A DNA stretch of 64,000 nucleotides from Anoplopoma fimbria (lineage: Eukaryota > Chordata > Actinopteri > Perciformes > Anoplopomatidae). Where the stretch lies: positions 5,342,231 through 5,406,230 of the forward strand of contig NC_072451.1 in assembly GCF_027596085.1 (NCBI RefSeq), read 5' to 3'. The first letter of the stretch is position 1. The number at the start of each line of letters is the position of its first letter. Below are positions 25,101 to 35,926 of the stretch, piece by piece. Under the pieces are notes generated by a model. It did no database searches. It was not told where the DNA came from and saw only the letters and a program-made list of their open reading frames with translations. The translations under genes were made by a program, and so were the position numbers.

Positions 25101-28100
25101 GACTATGGATGAGTACCTAATTTAACCCCACCTAGAAACACCTAAACATCCCTTTAATGGGGACCCAGAAGCTAATTAAAGCTGAATGAAATAAGGAAGA
25201 CCATAATATCTGGTTTAAAGCTCAGGAAATGCAGGAAATGGATCTCGGAGCAAAGATTACTTTGTTTCTCAGGATTGTATCCCGTTTCTTCAAAACAAAA
25301 ACTTATGCCATGAGAATGATTTTGAAGATGCTATAATAACATTCATATTGTCAACACATACATTTTTATTTTGTTGTGAAAGTGAGAGTTTAACCTGATT
25401 TTCCTTTTTGTCCAAAATGGATATCAAACACCTTTTTTAATTGACCTTCTTCTCCTCATCTTTGTTCAGTATCAAAAGGATCACAAACTCATCATGTCTG
25501 CCGTCGTCTGACTGACCTCAGGTGACCCACGTTGTAGAACTTGCTGGCTCCGTCGGTGCTCCGGACCACCTTGAGGCAAAAGGCCGGCTGCAGGTGTCGG
25601 ACCTCCAGCAGCACCAGGGCCAGGTACTGAATGAAGAGGAGGGCGTCCACCAGCGAGGCGGCGTACTCCACGATCCCCCGGTAGTCCTGCTCCCTGGGCT
25701 CCAGCACCCGCACGCCGTAGAACAACCAGTACGACGCTATGAAGAGGAACACCAGCACCATCAGCAGGCAGCGGAAGACGAAGAAGCGCGGCAGCGTGGC
25801 GCGGGGAGGCCGGAGGAACAGCGCCCAGGAGGAGATGAGCAGGACCAGGAGCTTGAAGGCCAGGGAGACGTAGAGGCCCTCACAGGGCGTTCCGCAGGGC
25901 TCGAGGGTGTCACGCCACAGGACCTGTGGGAGGATGAGGAAGGCGAGAGGCGTGACCAGGGCGAAGAAGCTCAGGCAGCCTCCCAGAGCCGGGCCCACGA
26001 AGCGCTTGCACTCCAGCGGGGTCGACTCCTCCAAATCTTTGGTGATGCGGGTCAGGTCCTCGTTCGAGATGCTGTGTTCTGAGGTGCCGGTGACGACAGT
26101 GGTGGTCTCGCCCCAGTTATCATCCTGTCAGACAGAGATATAGATATATCAAGATTCATGAGTGTTTAAGGTTCATTTCCACATAAGTCCTATGAAATAG
26201 CAGCAAATGCTAAACATAAGAACTTAAAAAGGACTTAAAAAATGAAGAAATACAAGCTTTTCTGCAGGTTATACCAAAATAAGTTTGTGATCTTTTTTAC
26301 TAGATAAGCGAATAAAATTATTAACCAGATCTGACTATCGCTTTTAAAGAATAAGAATTAAGTAATTTATCAAACAACTCATCTATTCTGTGTCAAGGCA
26401 GAAACCTAAGATGTTTATATGAAATGTGTGTTAAGGAGCCTCAGCAAATATAGAAGCAATATTTCTAAAAGAAAACCATAAAGAAGATTAGACAAGTCCT
26501 TAAACTCTTTCATAATTCCAGAAAAGTTAACATAACATATCAACCCCTCTGTATCTATGTGGATCTTTGATGGCCAACACTCGAGTCTGGAAGGGTTACG
26601 GGTTGGTTTAGCTTAAAGACAAATACCTCTTTACTATTTAAAGAAAGACGCTTCTTCACTTCATAGAGGAGCAAACAAATATCCTCAGTCCCTCTAATGA
26701 ACACATGCCTTTTAAACTTAATATAATACGTCTTCGGTATTTTAAGACTCACACCACCAGACGACACCTGCTCCTTCTTAACTGACTGACAAGACAGACG
26801 AGTATTGAAATACAGTGACTGAGGAACATGAAGAAGACACTGCTTTTCTTTAAAATGGATCATAGCGAATTAAATGTTTGATAGGACAAATGTAAAGGAC
26901 ATTTAAATTCTAGCTAACCTTAACTAAACATTTACAAAGAAAGTAACGTAACAAATACCAGAAGTCTTTAATAAGTGGCAGATTATTAAATGGACAAATG
27001 TGTGCAGAGAGCAGCTCCACTGACCCGTTCATCTCCGCGGGTCGACTCGGCGTCCAGCAGCGGCTCTCCAGGAGTCTGGATGGTGACGGATTTGTCTCCA
27101 CGACTGCTGCTGTCTCGGCTCTTAGAGCGATGACGATCCCTCCGATCCCTGGAAGAAAAAACACACGGGGTCAGGCAGGGTCACTGGATGTGTGGCTGAA
27201 CATGCTTTATTTGACTGTAATTTACTATATTAACCTGCTTTAATGTAATTAATTACTAGACGTACAGCACAAGTCAACAGATTCCCAAAACAGATTTACT
27301 GATTTGTAAAACTATTCTCTGTTCCTGCTCCTAAAGTTGAAGCCAAAAGTTTGTTGCTGTCCTGTGAAAGCCTTTTATCTCCAAAATGACGAATGACATG
27401 TTTTGCACGACTGTTCCTGAGGTTTCTTCCATTTTTTATCCCAGTAATATTTTTGGGGATATTTTCTCCTTATCCGAATTGAGGGTCTAAGCACAGAGAA
27501 AGAGGGCTGAGAAATTTCTCAAAGTTTTGTCTTAATTGCAATATGGCCTTCTGCAATTTTTGCAAAAATGTTGGCAAAATACGATATTAAATAAAAAAAA
27601 TTGTTGAGCTGCTGAGGTGTCCTGCTCTGTACATCACATTCTACAGACTTAGGAAAAGTACTTTGGTTGGTTCAGATACCCGAAGAAAATAATCATTTAA
27701 ATATGTATTTCAATACAAATTCGACTTATGATGTGAAAAATTATCATTCTCTCTAGGGCTGCCCCCTAATAGTTGATAAGTAGACTAATTAGTTGTTTTG
27801 TTCTTGACTAGTTGACTATGATTTATTTAATCAGGTTTTATGTTGGTTTTTTTCATTCTGAATTACTCATTTCGAAGAAACTTGTGATTTAACTTTTTCA
27901 TGTGATTCTTTGTGGACAAACTCAGTTTTACAGGTCTTTCAATTAACAGCTCTTACTCCTTTAATATTGCAAATCATATTGCAATTGCTATAGCAGTCAA
28001 AATAATCACAATTAGATCATTTTCTAAAATGTTCAGCCCCTTGAAGAATATCAGTGACATGTATTTTACCAACCTGTGCTTGCGTGAGCTTCTGGAGTGG

Positions 28101-28144
28101 GAGGACTTGTATGAGTAGCCCGAGTACTGCGACTCGTTGTCCAT
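22161..28144 (-). CDS. vangl2: VANGL planar cell polarity protein 2 (Van Gogh-like 2)
   Basis: Core planar-cell-polarity protein with four membrane passes, working with Frizzled, Celsr, Prickle and Dishevelled at cell junctions. Coding exons: 28074-28144 (ATG 28142-28144), 27025-27148, 25517-26124, 24575-24708, 24191-24326, 23466-23709 and 22161-22421; phases agree, giving 525 residues (human 521). The N-terminus [17 protein letters not shown] and the Ser/Thr cluster [14 protein letters not shown] (CK1 phosphorylation region) are conserved. Membrane segments lie near residues 108-131, 149-170, 178-203 and 215-239. The Asp in VVRSTDG, the Loop-tail D255 position of mouse, is kept. The C-terminus is the PDZ-binding ETSV that recruits Dishevelled and Scribble. 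[15 protein letters not shown] and GFKVYSL are VANGL2-type rather than VANGL1-type. The large third exon is strikingly GC-rich compared with its introns. Confidence 0.95.
27420..27515 (+). repeat. Decayed teleost interspersed repeat, copy 2
   Basis: In vangl2 intron 1 (between the first two coding exons). 'Ggtttcttccattttttatc' is followed by 'ttttggggatattttctcct' and 'tatccgaattgagggtctaa', parallel to the element at 7180-7312. Non-coding remnant. Confidence 0.5.
27752..27840 (+). repeat. Fragment of another teleost repeat
   Basis: 'Agggctgccccctaatagtt', 'gataagtagactaattagtt' and 'cttgactagttgactatgat' form a pattern of imperfect internal repeats typical of an abundant fish element. It lies in vangl2 intron 1. 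Related TCGATTA-type fragments occur near 16600, 32150 and 45650. Confidence 0.45.
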
Positions 28145-28312
28145 GTCTCGGGCCGGCGTGGAGTGGGCCTTACGAGCCCCGCCTCCTCCTCCTCCCCCCG
28201 TGCCGCGCTGCTCGGCGACTCCTCCCAGCTGGCTCTTGCGCTCGGAGATGGACTTGGTGGTGAGAGCCAGGGGAAGCTTCAGCAGGTCAACCTTGCTCCT
28301 GAGGGAATCTAT
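28145..28312 (-). CDS. vangl2: N-terminal extension of vangl2 initiating at an AUA codon (Vangl2-Long)
   Basis: The frame of the vangl2 ATG stays open upstream for 56 codons to ATA at 28310-28312. The context is good, with A at -3 and G at +4 (CCAAG-ATA-G). The encoded segment looks like protein rather than UTR: it begins (I/M)DSLRSKVDLLKLPLAL, continues TTKSISERKSQLGGVAEQ, then has a six-Gly run and ARKAHSTPARD before the usual Met. An in-frame TGA lies at 28409-28411 with no ATG between it and the ATA, so any product must use a non-AUG start. I recall a published vertebrate Vangl2 isoform, Vangl2-Long, with about 50 extra residues from a near-cognate AUA. This matches in position, length and start codon. 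It would give a 581-residue protein. Confidence 0.78.
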
Positions 28313-28442
28313 CTTGGAGGCCGATGAGGAGGGGGCAGGAGAAGGGAGGCTGGGGAGGCTACAGAGAGGAGGAGAAGAGGGGTGGGAGGAGGACGGTGGG
28401 CGGGAGAGTCAGCAGCAGGGTGGAGCTGAGGTGACTGTGATC
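28313..28442 (-). other. vangl2: 5' leader and 3' splice site region of the vangl2 first coding exon
   Basis: Pyrimidine-rich on the transcribed strand. Two plausible acceptors precede the coding exon: ctctgtag ending at 28359 after a long CT tract, and ctctttcag ending at about 28443. Either would keep the ATA start inside the exon. The intron continues upstream towards a candidate leader exon near 30 kb. Confidence 0.5.
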
Positions 28443-29288
28443 TGAAAGAGACGGGAAAAGAGAGAGTGATGTCAGTGTCTGGTGTGAATCCACATTTAAT
28501 CTGGTCGGGATGAAGACACATGAAACGGACTCTGAACATAAAGACCAGTCAAAAGTTAAATATGATTAATCTAGAATATACAGAGGAGGGTTCATATTTC
28601 AAGCCCTTCTTGGTGAACATCCTGCCTCGTGTTTCTAGCCGTTATCACACCTGACCGATCTAGACGGATACACTTAAAGCTCCCCAGGGTCTCCTCTGAA
28701 CTTCCTTTTTACATAATTAATAATAGGCTTTCATCTAAACATTGTTTGGAAACACTTCCCTCATATCTGGCATTCAAACGGGACGTATAGAGAATACGTT
28801 TTATAAGTAATGTTATTGTTTAAACTTGACTACAAAACCAGTTATATATGGTTTTAAACAGGTGGTTCAATGCACCAGTAAAGGCAGAGAAGAAGAAGAA
28901 GATGTATGTGACTGTTAGCAGGGCTGAACTCCACAGGGCCCCTTAAGTGAATTTATGTGCGGATGATTTGAAAACTACACTTAACCTGAAACCAATTGTA
29001 AACAAAGTTTTAGGGCCTATTTTAATTTGTCAATATACTTGGTGGATGCCAGCCTTTTATTAGAAGTTGTCCAGCCATGTCGATCAGTGAAGGTTCCTCC
29101 TTAATGATCTTTACACAGTTTATTTCTTCATCGTTCACTGGCGTTTTTATTTATTTATTAATTGAAATGTATGCCACAGTTGTCTCCACACAACTTAAGT
29201 ATCTTCAGTCTGGGTCTAAATTTGTGTTGGAACTAATGTTTGTTTTTGTTATTGACTGATTTTTGTTCTTTTTTGTCTGTAAAATGTT

Positions 29289-29360
29289 ACTAACTAACTA
29301 ACTAACTAACTAACTAAAACTAAAAATAAATAAATAAATAAATAAATTAATAAATAAATA
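29289..29360. repeat. (TAAC)n and (AAAT)n tetranucleotide arrays
   Basis: A run of seven to eight TAAC units is followed directly by AAAT units and GATA-like variants. Compound microsatellite in the presumed 5' intron of vangl2. Confidence 0.85.
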
Positions 29361-29937
29361 GATAGATAAATGAATGAATGAAGTAGACGAAGACCTCACT
29401 CTTAACATTCTATATAAATCAAAAGAACATTGAACTGTTTTGAATAAATTGTCTTTGTTGATTGTAATGTTATGTTAAATGTATGCATCCTTTGGTTTCT
29501 TTTCTTAATTTTTTTGTCTTTGTTGTTGCAAATTGAGCTGCTGTGATGCAAAAAAATGTACAATCATTTAAAACAGATAGAAGCAGCAAATCCTCACATT
29601 GTAAAGAACAGGATCAAGCAAATGTTTGAGTTCAGGTATGAACATTGTCTAACTTAGAAACATCGACACAAAGAAATAGTCCCTTGAAGACTATGAGGAC
29701 GAGGTTTCAGCAGGGAATCAAACATCTATATCAGTCAGTTTAATTGTACAAATATGATGTAAAAAGAGAATCTGTGGTTGTTGACCCCTGTGTGAATCAA
29801 ACCTGTCACCCTGTCACACAGAGTACTGTGATCTGTGACACCAACACACATTAACCCACTAAACCGCGGCTTCAGTTTCAGCCACGTCTTCCGGGTCTCG
29901 CTGAGGTTAATCATCACACGACTGTATCTCCTCTCAC

Positions 29938-30110
29938 CAAGACGCCAGCGTTAGCCGCAGTTAGCTCGGACACAATGGTCGGCCATATTGCATTACTGTG
30001 TTTTCACAAAACTTGTTTGCCCTCTCCCTCCCTCTCGACCCGTCTCACATTCCCTCCCGCACTCCTCTCGTCCCCCGGGAGACAGGGCCTCTCCGCTGCC
30101 ATGGCGATGA
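29938..30110 (-). promoter_or_regulatory. vangl2: Candidate vangl2 promoter and leader exon
   Basis: A local patch richer in CpG than its surroundings. On the minus strand it contains GCAATATGGCC (a YY1-type site; CCATATTGC on plus at about 29982-29990). It is followed by GCTAACGCTGGCGTCTTG and then a strong donor GTGAGAGG, with the exon boundary at 29938. This would make a non-coding first exon spliced to the acceptor at 28443 or 28359. Placement is inference from sequence signals only. Confidence 0.35.
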
Positions 30111-33100
30111 AAGAGGGTGTTCAGCTGGAGGGGGGATCGGAGGTTGACAGTTGCCGTGGAAACCTGACCTTACGCCGCCCTCCGCCACTCTGACGGAAAA
30201 TGGGCAAAATAAAAGTGTTGGCATGACGGATGTTGGACTGTCATATGCTGGTTAATTGATAAAGGGCGGGTGACGCTCGCTGGCTTTCATAGGTCCTCTG
30301 TTGGAAGCGGAGAGGGGACGTTAGCTGCCATCGCTGTCCTACGGGGTCCTACGGGGTCCTGGTTGAACTTAATGTGGTTTTTCTGCTCCATCAACGCCTT
30401 TGTGTTTAAAATCAACTTCCCTTCAGGCCAAGTTCTGTGAGACGACAAATCTGTCCGTGGGATTTCTCAGAGTTTGTCCTCATCATGGTTCTCTTGCACT
30501 CCTTTGTTTTACAGTCTTGCATTCATATTCTCTCACAGGAGGAAGCGCCCCCTTATCCAGCACCAATAAAACCCACTAAGTCTTACCAGACGAGAGAAGA
30601 TCTTGAATCCCTGCATCCATGTGCAAAAAACCTCAACACGCCTATTCCAAAAACCACTAAACTCAAATGAGTAACAGCCTCCTCCTAGTGTCATCACAAG
30701 CTTTTATCTTTAGTAACGGCAGAGGAATGAGCATCTTACGTACACAGTCGTGCTTTGCTTTTACGCCACATAAAGTGCAGTTAACGGTTTCATGCTGACC
30801 ACATGATTTATTTCCGCAGCGGAGAGGAATCTGCCCTGTAAATGTCACGAAATTGTAAAGTACATTTTGCATGACATAAAACTGGAAAGACACATTGAAG
30901 AACGGCAAGATTCAAGATCTGTCGTTCAGATAGTCGCTGCAGATGTGGAGTAAAGTAGGAAATATGCTGAGGGGGAGTAGTTACAGACTCCGAAGGCAAA
31001 GCATATATTTTTAGACCGGCGATAAACTAAATCTAAACAGTGTTTTTATCTGATGGCTGTGGAAGTTTGGCTGGAACTCACCCTCCCAGACAGAGAGACC
31101 TCGGCCAAAATAACAATCTGAATTCTTCACAAAAATAACACTTAAGCAATTACAGTAATACTGTCCATACTTCAAAGCAACTACACTGCACAACGAGTTA
31201 CTAAAATAAACATCTCAGCAGCTGCTTCACTGCAATGCATCTCTGACTATCACACGTGATATAAGGCAAGTATGGTGGGTTTTTAGCATGTGACTTTCAC
31301 TTATCGGTCAGTAGGCTCTGTGGCATTAAATGTTTGTTGATGTTGCAGAAACACAAATATGTTGAATGTCTCATTAGGTAGAACAACATTTACTGCAGCC
31401 ATGCAGAGCCCATATTTATCTTAAAGGGTGCAATTACAAAAGGACATGAATAGAAGTCTGAACAGGAAATAGTGTGGTGATAAATAAAGGTTGCTGTGAG
31501 GACGGCACTTATATTCAAAGTCATTAAAATCAAAAGGATTTCTTCACTTTGTATTTTGAGGTATGCTTTGTGCAACGTTTACATTTTGTTTTGAGGTGAG
31601 TGGAGGCATCAGTGTCAGAAATGTAGAGAGAGAATCATCTGGGATAATGAATGTGCTCAGTGGATTTTAGGGCAATCTGCCTGTTAGATTTCTGCGTACA
31701 ACAGGTTGGGTCGGGGCAGTCACTAAAGCCAAAAGGATTCATCCTGTGGGGACCGTGAATATAGTCAATTTCAAGCACATTTTGCAAGTGTTTTGTTTTG
31801 GTTTTATTCAGAAAAATGCTACAATTTAAGGTCAAGGACATTGTTTGCTCTGATGGTGATTTTAGATTAAAAAGTCAGAGGGTCAATTGAAAAATAAAGG
31901 TTAATCCTCAGAGGAACCTGATTATCTATAACTTCTTGCCAGTATTTGTCAAGATATCCTGTAACCTGTAACGTAAAAGAGCATTACTAAGTCAAACTGC
32001 AGACACCTGTAGAGCTGAGAGAACGGCTTCATTCTCAGAGGAGTTATTAAGTTGGATTTTTGGACCCACAAAACAAGAAAAAGTTTTGACATAACCTTGG
32101 GGTTTAAAAAAATTGTGATGGGCATTTCTCACAGTTTCATCGTCCAAAAGATTAATCAATAAAATATTTGGCAAATTAATGTGAAAATAATGATTAGTTT
32201 GCAGGTCTAATCATCACCTTCTCGCATTATTATATTGTGATTAGTAAAAAACAACATTTTCACAGAATAAGTTTATTCTCAGGTACCTAATTTGTCGTGC
32301 TGTGATGACAACTGGAAGTCATGACATCTTGCTTTGAGGATTTTTTCACAATACAATTATAAGGTGAGTATTGAATTACAACCCAGCTCTGCTAACACAG
32401 TAAATACCATATACACTAGTAAATACAAGTAGGATAGTAGGATATTATGATGTGTTGAATGATGATAATGAAAATATGATTTAGTCAAAACAAACTTGAA
32501 CACTCGCTTCTTTGTATTCTCGACTCTTAAGGCTCACATTGATGAGGAAATCGGTTTCCCTGCAGGTTACACAATGGGTTTCTCTTTGTATGACTGCTTC
32601 ATTGTAGTGGGAAAACAAGAGGCGTCACAAGGAAGTTCCACCTGTTTTCATTTTAAAGGACTGACCTTTTACGCCATCATGTCATCATGACGTCATAACA
32701 CTTATGTTTGACCTGCTATCCACATAATGAGACACATGTGGTATTAAAAGTGGTTTGGGTGGTCTTTCCAAAGCGGATCCTACATGAGACCTCACGTCTT
32801 TCAAGAAGAGACAAAAGCTTGAATAGAGGAAAGAAACTGGTTTGTAATTTTAGACTTGCATTCCGGTAACAGGGCCTAACAAACACCTAAAATCTATAAT
32901 CACAAACGACCACTGTTTTGGTACATCGAGTTATGATATTTCCAATCTAGTGTTGGTCTCCTTATGATTGTTTGAGTCCTGATTGACCCGTTAAATAATC
33001 TGAATTTTGGTCCGGTTTGGTTGGCTTGTGTGTCATTAGTTGTTATGCAGCTATTTCATACAATATAAACTTTTTTTTCTCTACTATTTGAAACATGAAA

Positions 33101-33822
33101 AACAGTTTTTTAATTATGGTAAGTACTACTCAGCTTATGAAAACAGTTGTAGAAAGTCTTCCAAGTCTCTGGAGGACTCTGAGAATATAATAGAGATGCT
33201 CCGATATCTTTTTTTACATATTTATAACAATTCTGATACCTGAGCTTGCGTATCGGCAGATACAGAGTACATCAAAAACACGTTGTCATTTTACTGGTGG
33301 GATTTTCCAGTGAATATGTATGGATCACTCTTTAGCTTCTTTAATCATTGATTTTGGATGCAGCCATCATTTTTTCTGCTTCTTTCTTAAATCAATGTTG
33401 AGAGTTGCACATGTTCTGTTCTGATCGTGCAAGATGTACAGAACGCGTAGCGGGTTACAGTTATTCGTATGTAGTGTAACTCGCCGATACCCGAAACATA
33501 ATTTAGGGGGGCATTTTGGAAACTGGTATCGGAACAACCTGTAGATAATAACCCTGATGATGTCACTACGCTGTCATTAGCTCCACCTCAACTTTGACAA
33601 TTCCTAACAGAAATAGTTTGCTACCAACTGGAGGCATGGTGTTTAAAAGACAGCTGTGTTTACCAGGCAGGGAGGGTTATCATGAAATATCCTATTCTGA
33701 TGCATTATGGGAAGTGTAGGATCCAGGTTTTTTGGGAGCTTGAGCCTTTGATCGTTTACATCTGTCTCTTATAAGTCCCCCAACTTTATAGAAGTGAAAA
33801 TACAATCACTTGAGGGCCCGTT

Positions 33823-34060
33823 TTTAAGGAATAGTTTGACATTATGGATAATAAATGTATTTGCTTTCTTGCTGCGAGTTAGATTAGAAGAACGACACCA
33901 CTCTTCTGTCTGTGCAGTAACTATCTAGCTGGAGCTAGCAGCAAGTTAACCTAGCTTAGCATAAAGACTGGAAACAAGGAGAAACTGCTAGCCTGCCTCT
34001 GTCCAAAAGTTTTTAATAAATCCACCTACTAGCACCTGTAAAGGTATCCCCTTACCCTGA
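33823..34060 (+). repeat. Common teleost interspersed repeat
   Basis: Contains 'cttgctgcgagttagattag', 'ctagctggagctagcagcaa', 'gttaacctagcttagcataa' and 'agactggaaacaaggagaaa'. These are successive segments of a non-coding repeat found very widely in teleost genomes. The order is intact, but several substitutions indicate age. The superfamily is not determined here. Confidence 0.65.
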
Positions 34061-35743
34061 TCCTTGAGCAGCAATGGGTTAAGCCCGGTTTACTGTGCAG
34101 CAACTACAGCGGCAGCTTGAGACGAGTCTGTTTAGTAGAATATGACAGAGCTCTTGATCTACAGGGGTGTGGTCCAGCGTTGGGATGGATAAGGTTTCCT
34201 ATTCATCCCAGTGTCCTATGGCCTACTTAATGAGCTCCACCAGGATCCTTCTCATCGAGAAAAAAGGTCCATCTGAACACAGGTAACAGCCATGTTCTGT
34301 CGCTGGCTTTTGATCGTCTTCTTCTATGAACACACAGAATCATTAACTGTTCCTCGGCGGCCTTTGTTAATGAAACACTGGTGGGATTTCTTCAGCGGTT
34401 ATTTAACTAGTTCATTTCTCACAACTCTGCCTCAAAGTCAAAGTCTGGCTTCTAAAGAAAGAAAATGACCTTTGTTCACTTCACACTCTGGGCGGCCTTT
34501 TAAAAAGAGTTGCCAACAACAGGCCGCTTCGGTAATCAGCGTAGGTGTGTGTGGTCTGAGATTACACAGCAATCATGTCGGGCCTCATGCCTAGTATTGA
34601 CACGTTTTTTTTGGCTTGGGCCAAAGGGAGTGTAAAACCATTTAATAAGCATCATTAACTGATAGTAAAGACAACTGTTTTCTTTACAAGCTGAGCTGAT
34701 GCTACTTTATTATAAGCACATGAGATCTCTCCTAGATAAGAGGCCTTATGGGCAGGATTTTAGAAACACTGAGTGATAATGAGTCAACAACAAAACCTCA
34801 CAGACCTAAGACATTTTTTTGAAAAGCCAGATATTTAAAATGGATGAATCTAATTTAAAATGTATACATCTTTTCAATCAATATCTTCTGCATATGTTAC
34901 CTTTCTGCATAGACTGTGGTCTGGTGCCAGGTTTGTTATTCTGGTGCTCTTTTTGGTTCAATTTATTGAGCTTTTAGTTTAAAAAAAAGTCACCATAAGT
35001 TAACATATGTATAACTTTATAATGTAATCTTCTTTGGTCATTAAATTAAATCAAAGGACATGACCTTGTTGCTCTCACTGGTAGCCTGATGTATCGCCCT
35101 GTTTTTAGACAGCCTGTAGTTACATAATACATCATAACTGGGGACAGGTTACTACTGATGGTAGCAACCGAGATGTTTCTCTTCACAGAGTATGAAAAAC
35201 TGTTCACTTATTTAAATGCCAATTTAATTATTTTTTTTTTTGCTTTCCACTGTTTAGTGTCCACCATGCACCTATTTTATTCTTTTAAACATGCATTTCT
35301 AATCTAATGCCTTCTGTGTATTATGTAAATGACTCTGAAGTTTTTAAGTAAGAAATATGTGACATACGTATAAACTTAACTTCCAGAGTCCATGCTGCTC
35401 AATAAATCGCTCCAACTGACTAATAAAAGCTACAAAAATTCATCAGGAATTTTGCTGTGAACACTCAGCCGCATCACGTCACGTTTAAAACAAGCAGATG
35501 TCGGATTTTACAGCCTCTAGTTTCCCAAAGGCAAAAAAAAAGAAGAAATCAAGCTGTCATCAAGCATTTTTTAGCTGCTGGCACAGAGACAGCAGCTGTC
35601 AGGGTGGGAAAGCAATCTGGGCAAATCTCTGAGATGACCAGCTCCGTTCAGCAGCCATTTGAGGCCCGATATGCCAACTGTGAAAATAAGCGTGCACACA
35701 CCCAGAGTTCATCAGGGGAGGAGGCTCATCACTGTACCGGGGG

Positions 35744-35744
<1 letters not shown>

Positions 35745-35783
<39 letters not shown>

Positions 35784-35926
35784 CAGACCACCACCCACTG
35801 CTGCCTGCAACGACATCAGTAAAACCAGCAAAAACAAGACAACTGCTACTGTCAGCCTTCATGCACACATGGCCAGCAAACCGGAGCAGGTGTGTGTGTG
35901 TGTCTGTGTGTGTCTGTGTGTGTGTG
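35745..35926. repeat. (CA)n and (TG)n microsatellites in inverted arrangement
   Basis: (CA)n at 35745-35782 and (TG)n, with TC interruptions, at 35891-35926 are complementary and separated by about 108 bases. They could pair as a hairpin. Open frames through them are low-complexity artefacts. Confidence 0.85.

Noticed and set aside
25522..26082. 186-codon plus-strand open frame opposite vangl2 exon 3
   Set aside because: Antisense shadow of a GC-rich coding exon. It has no domain and low-complexity Gln/Glu/Arg composition.
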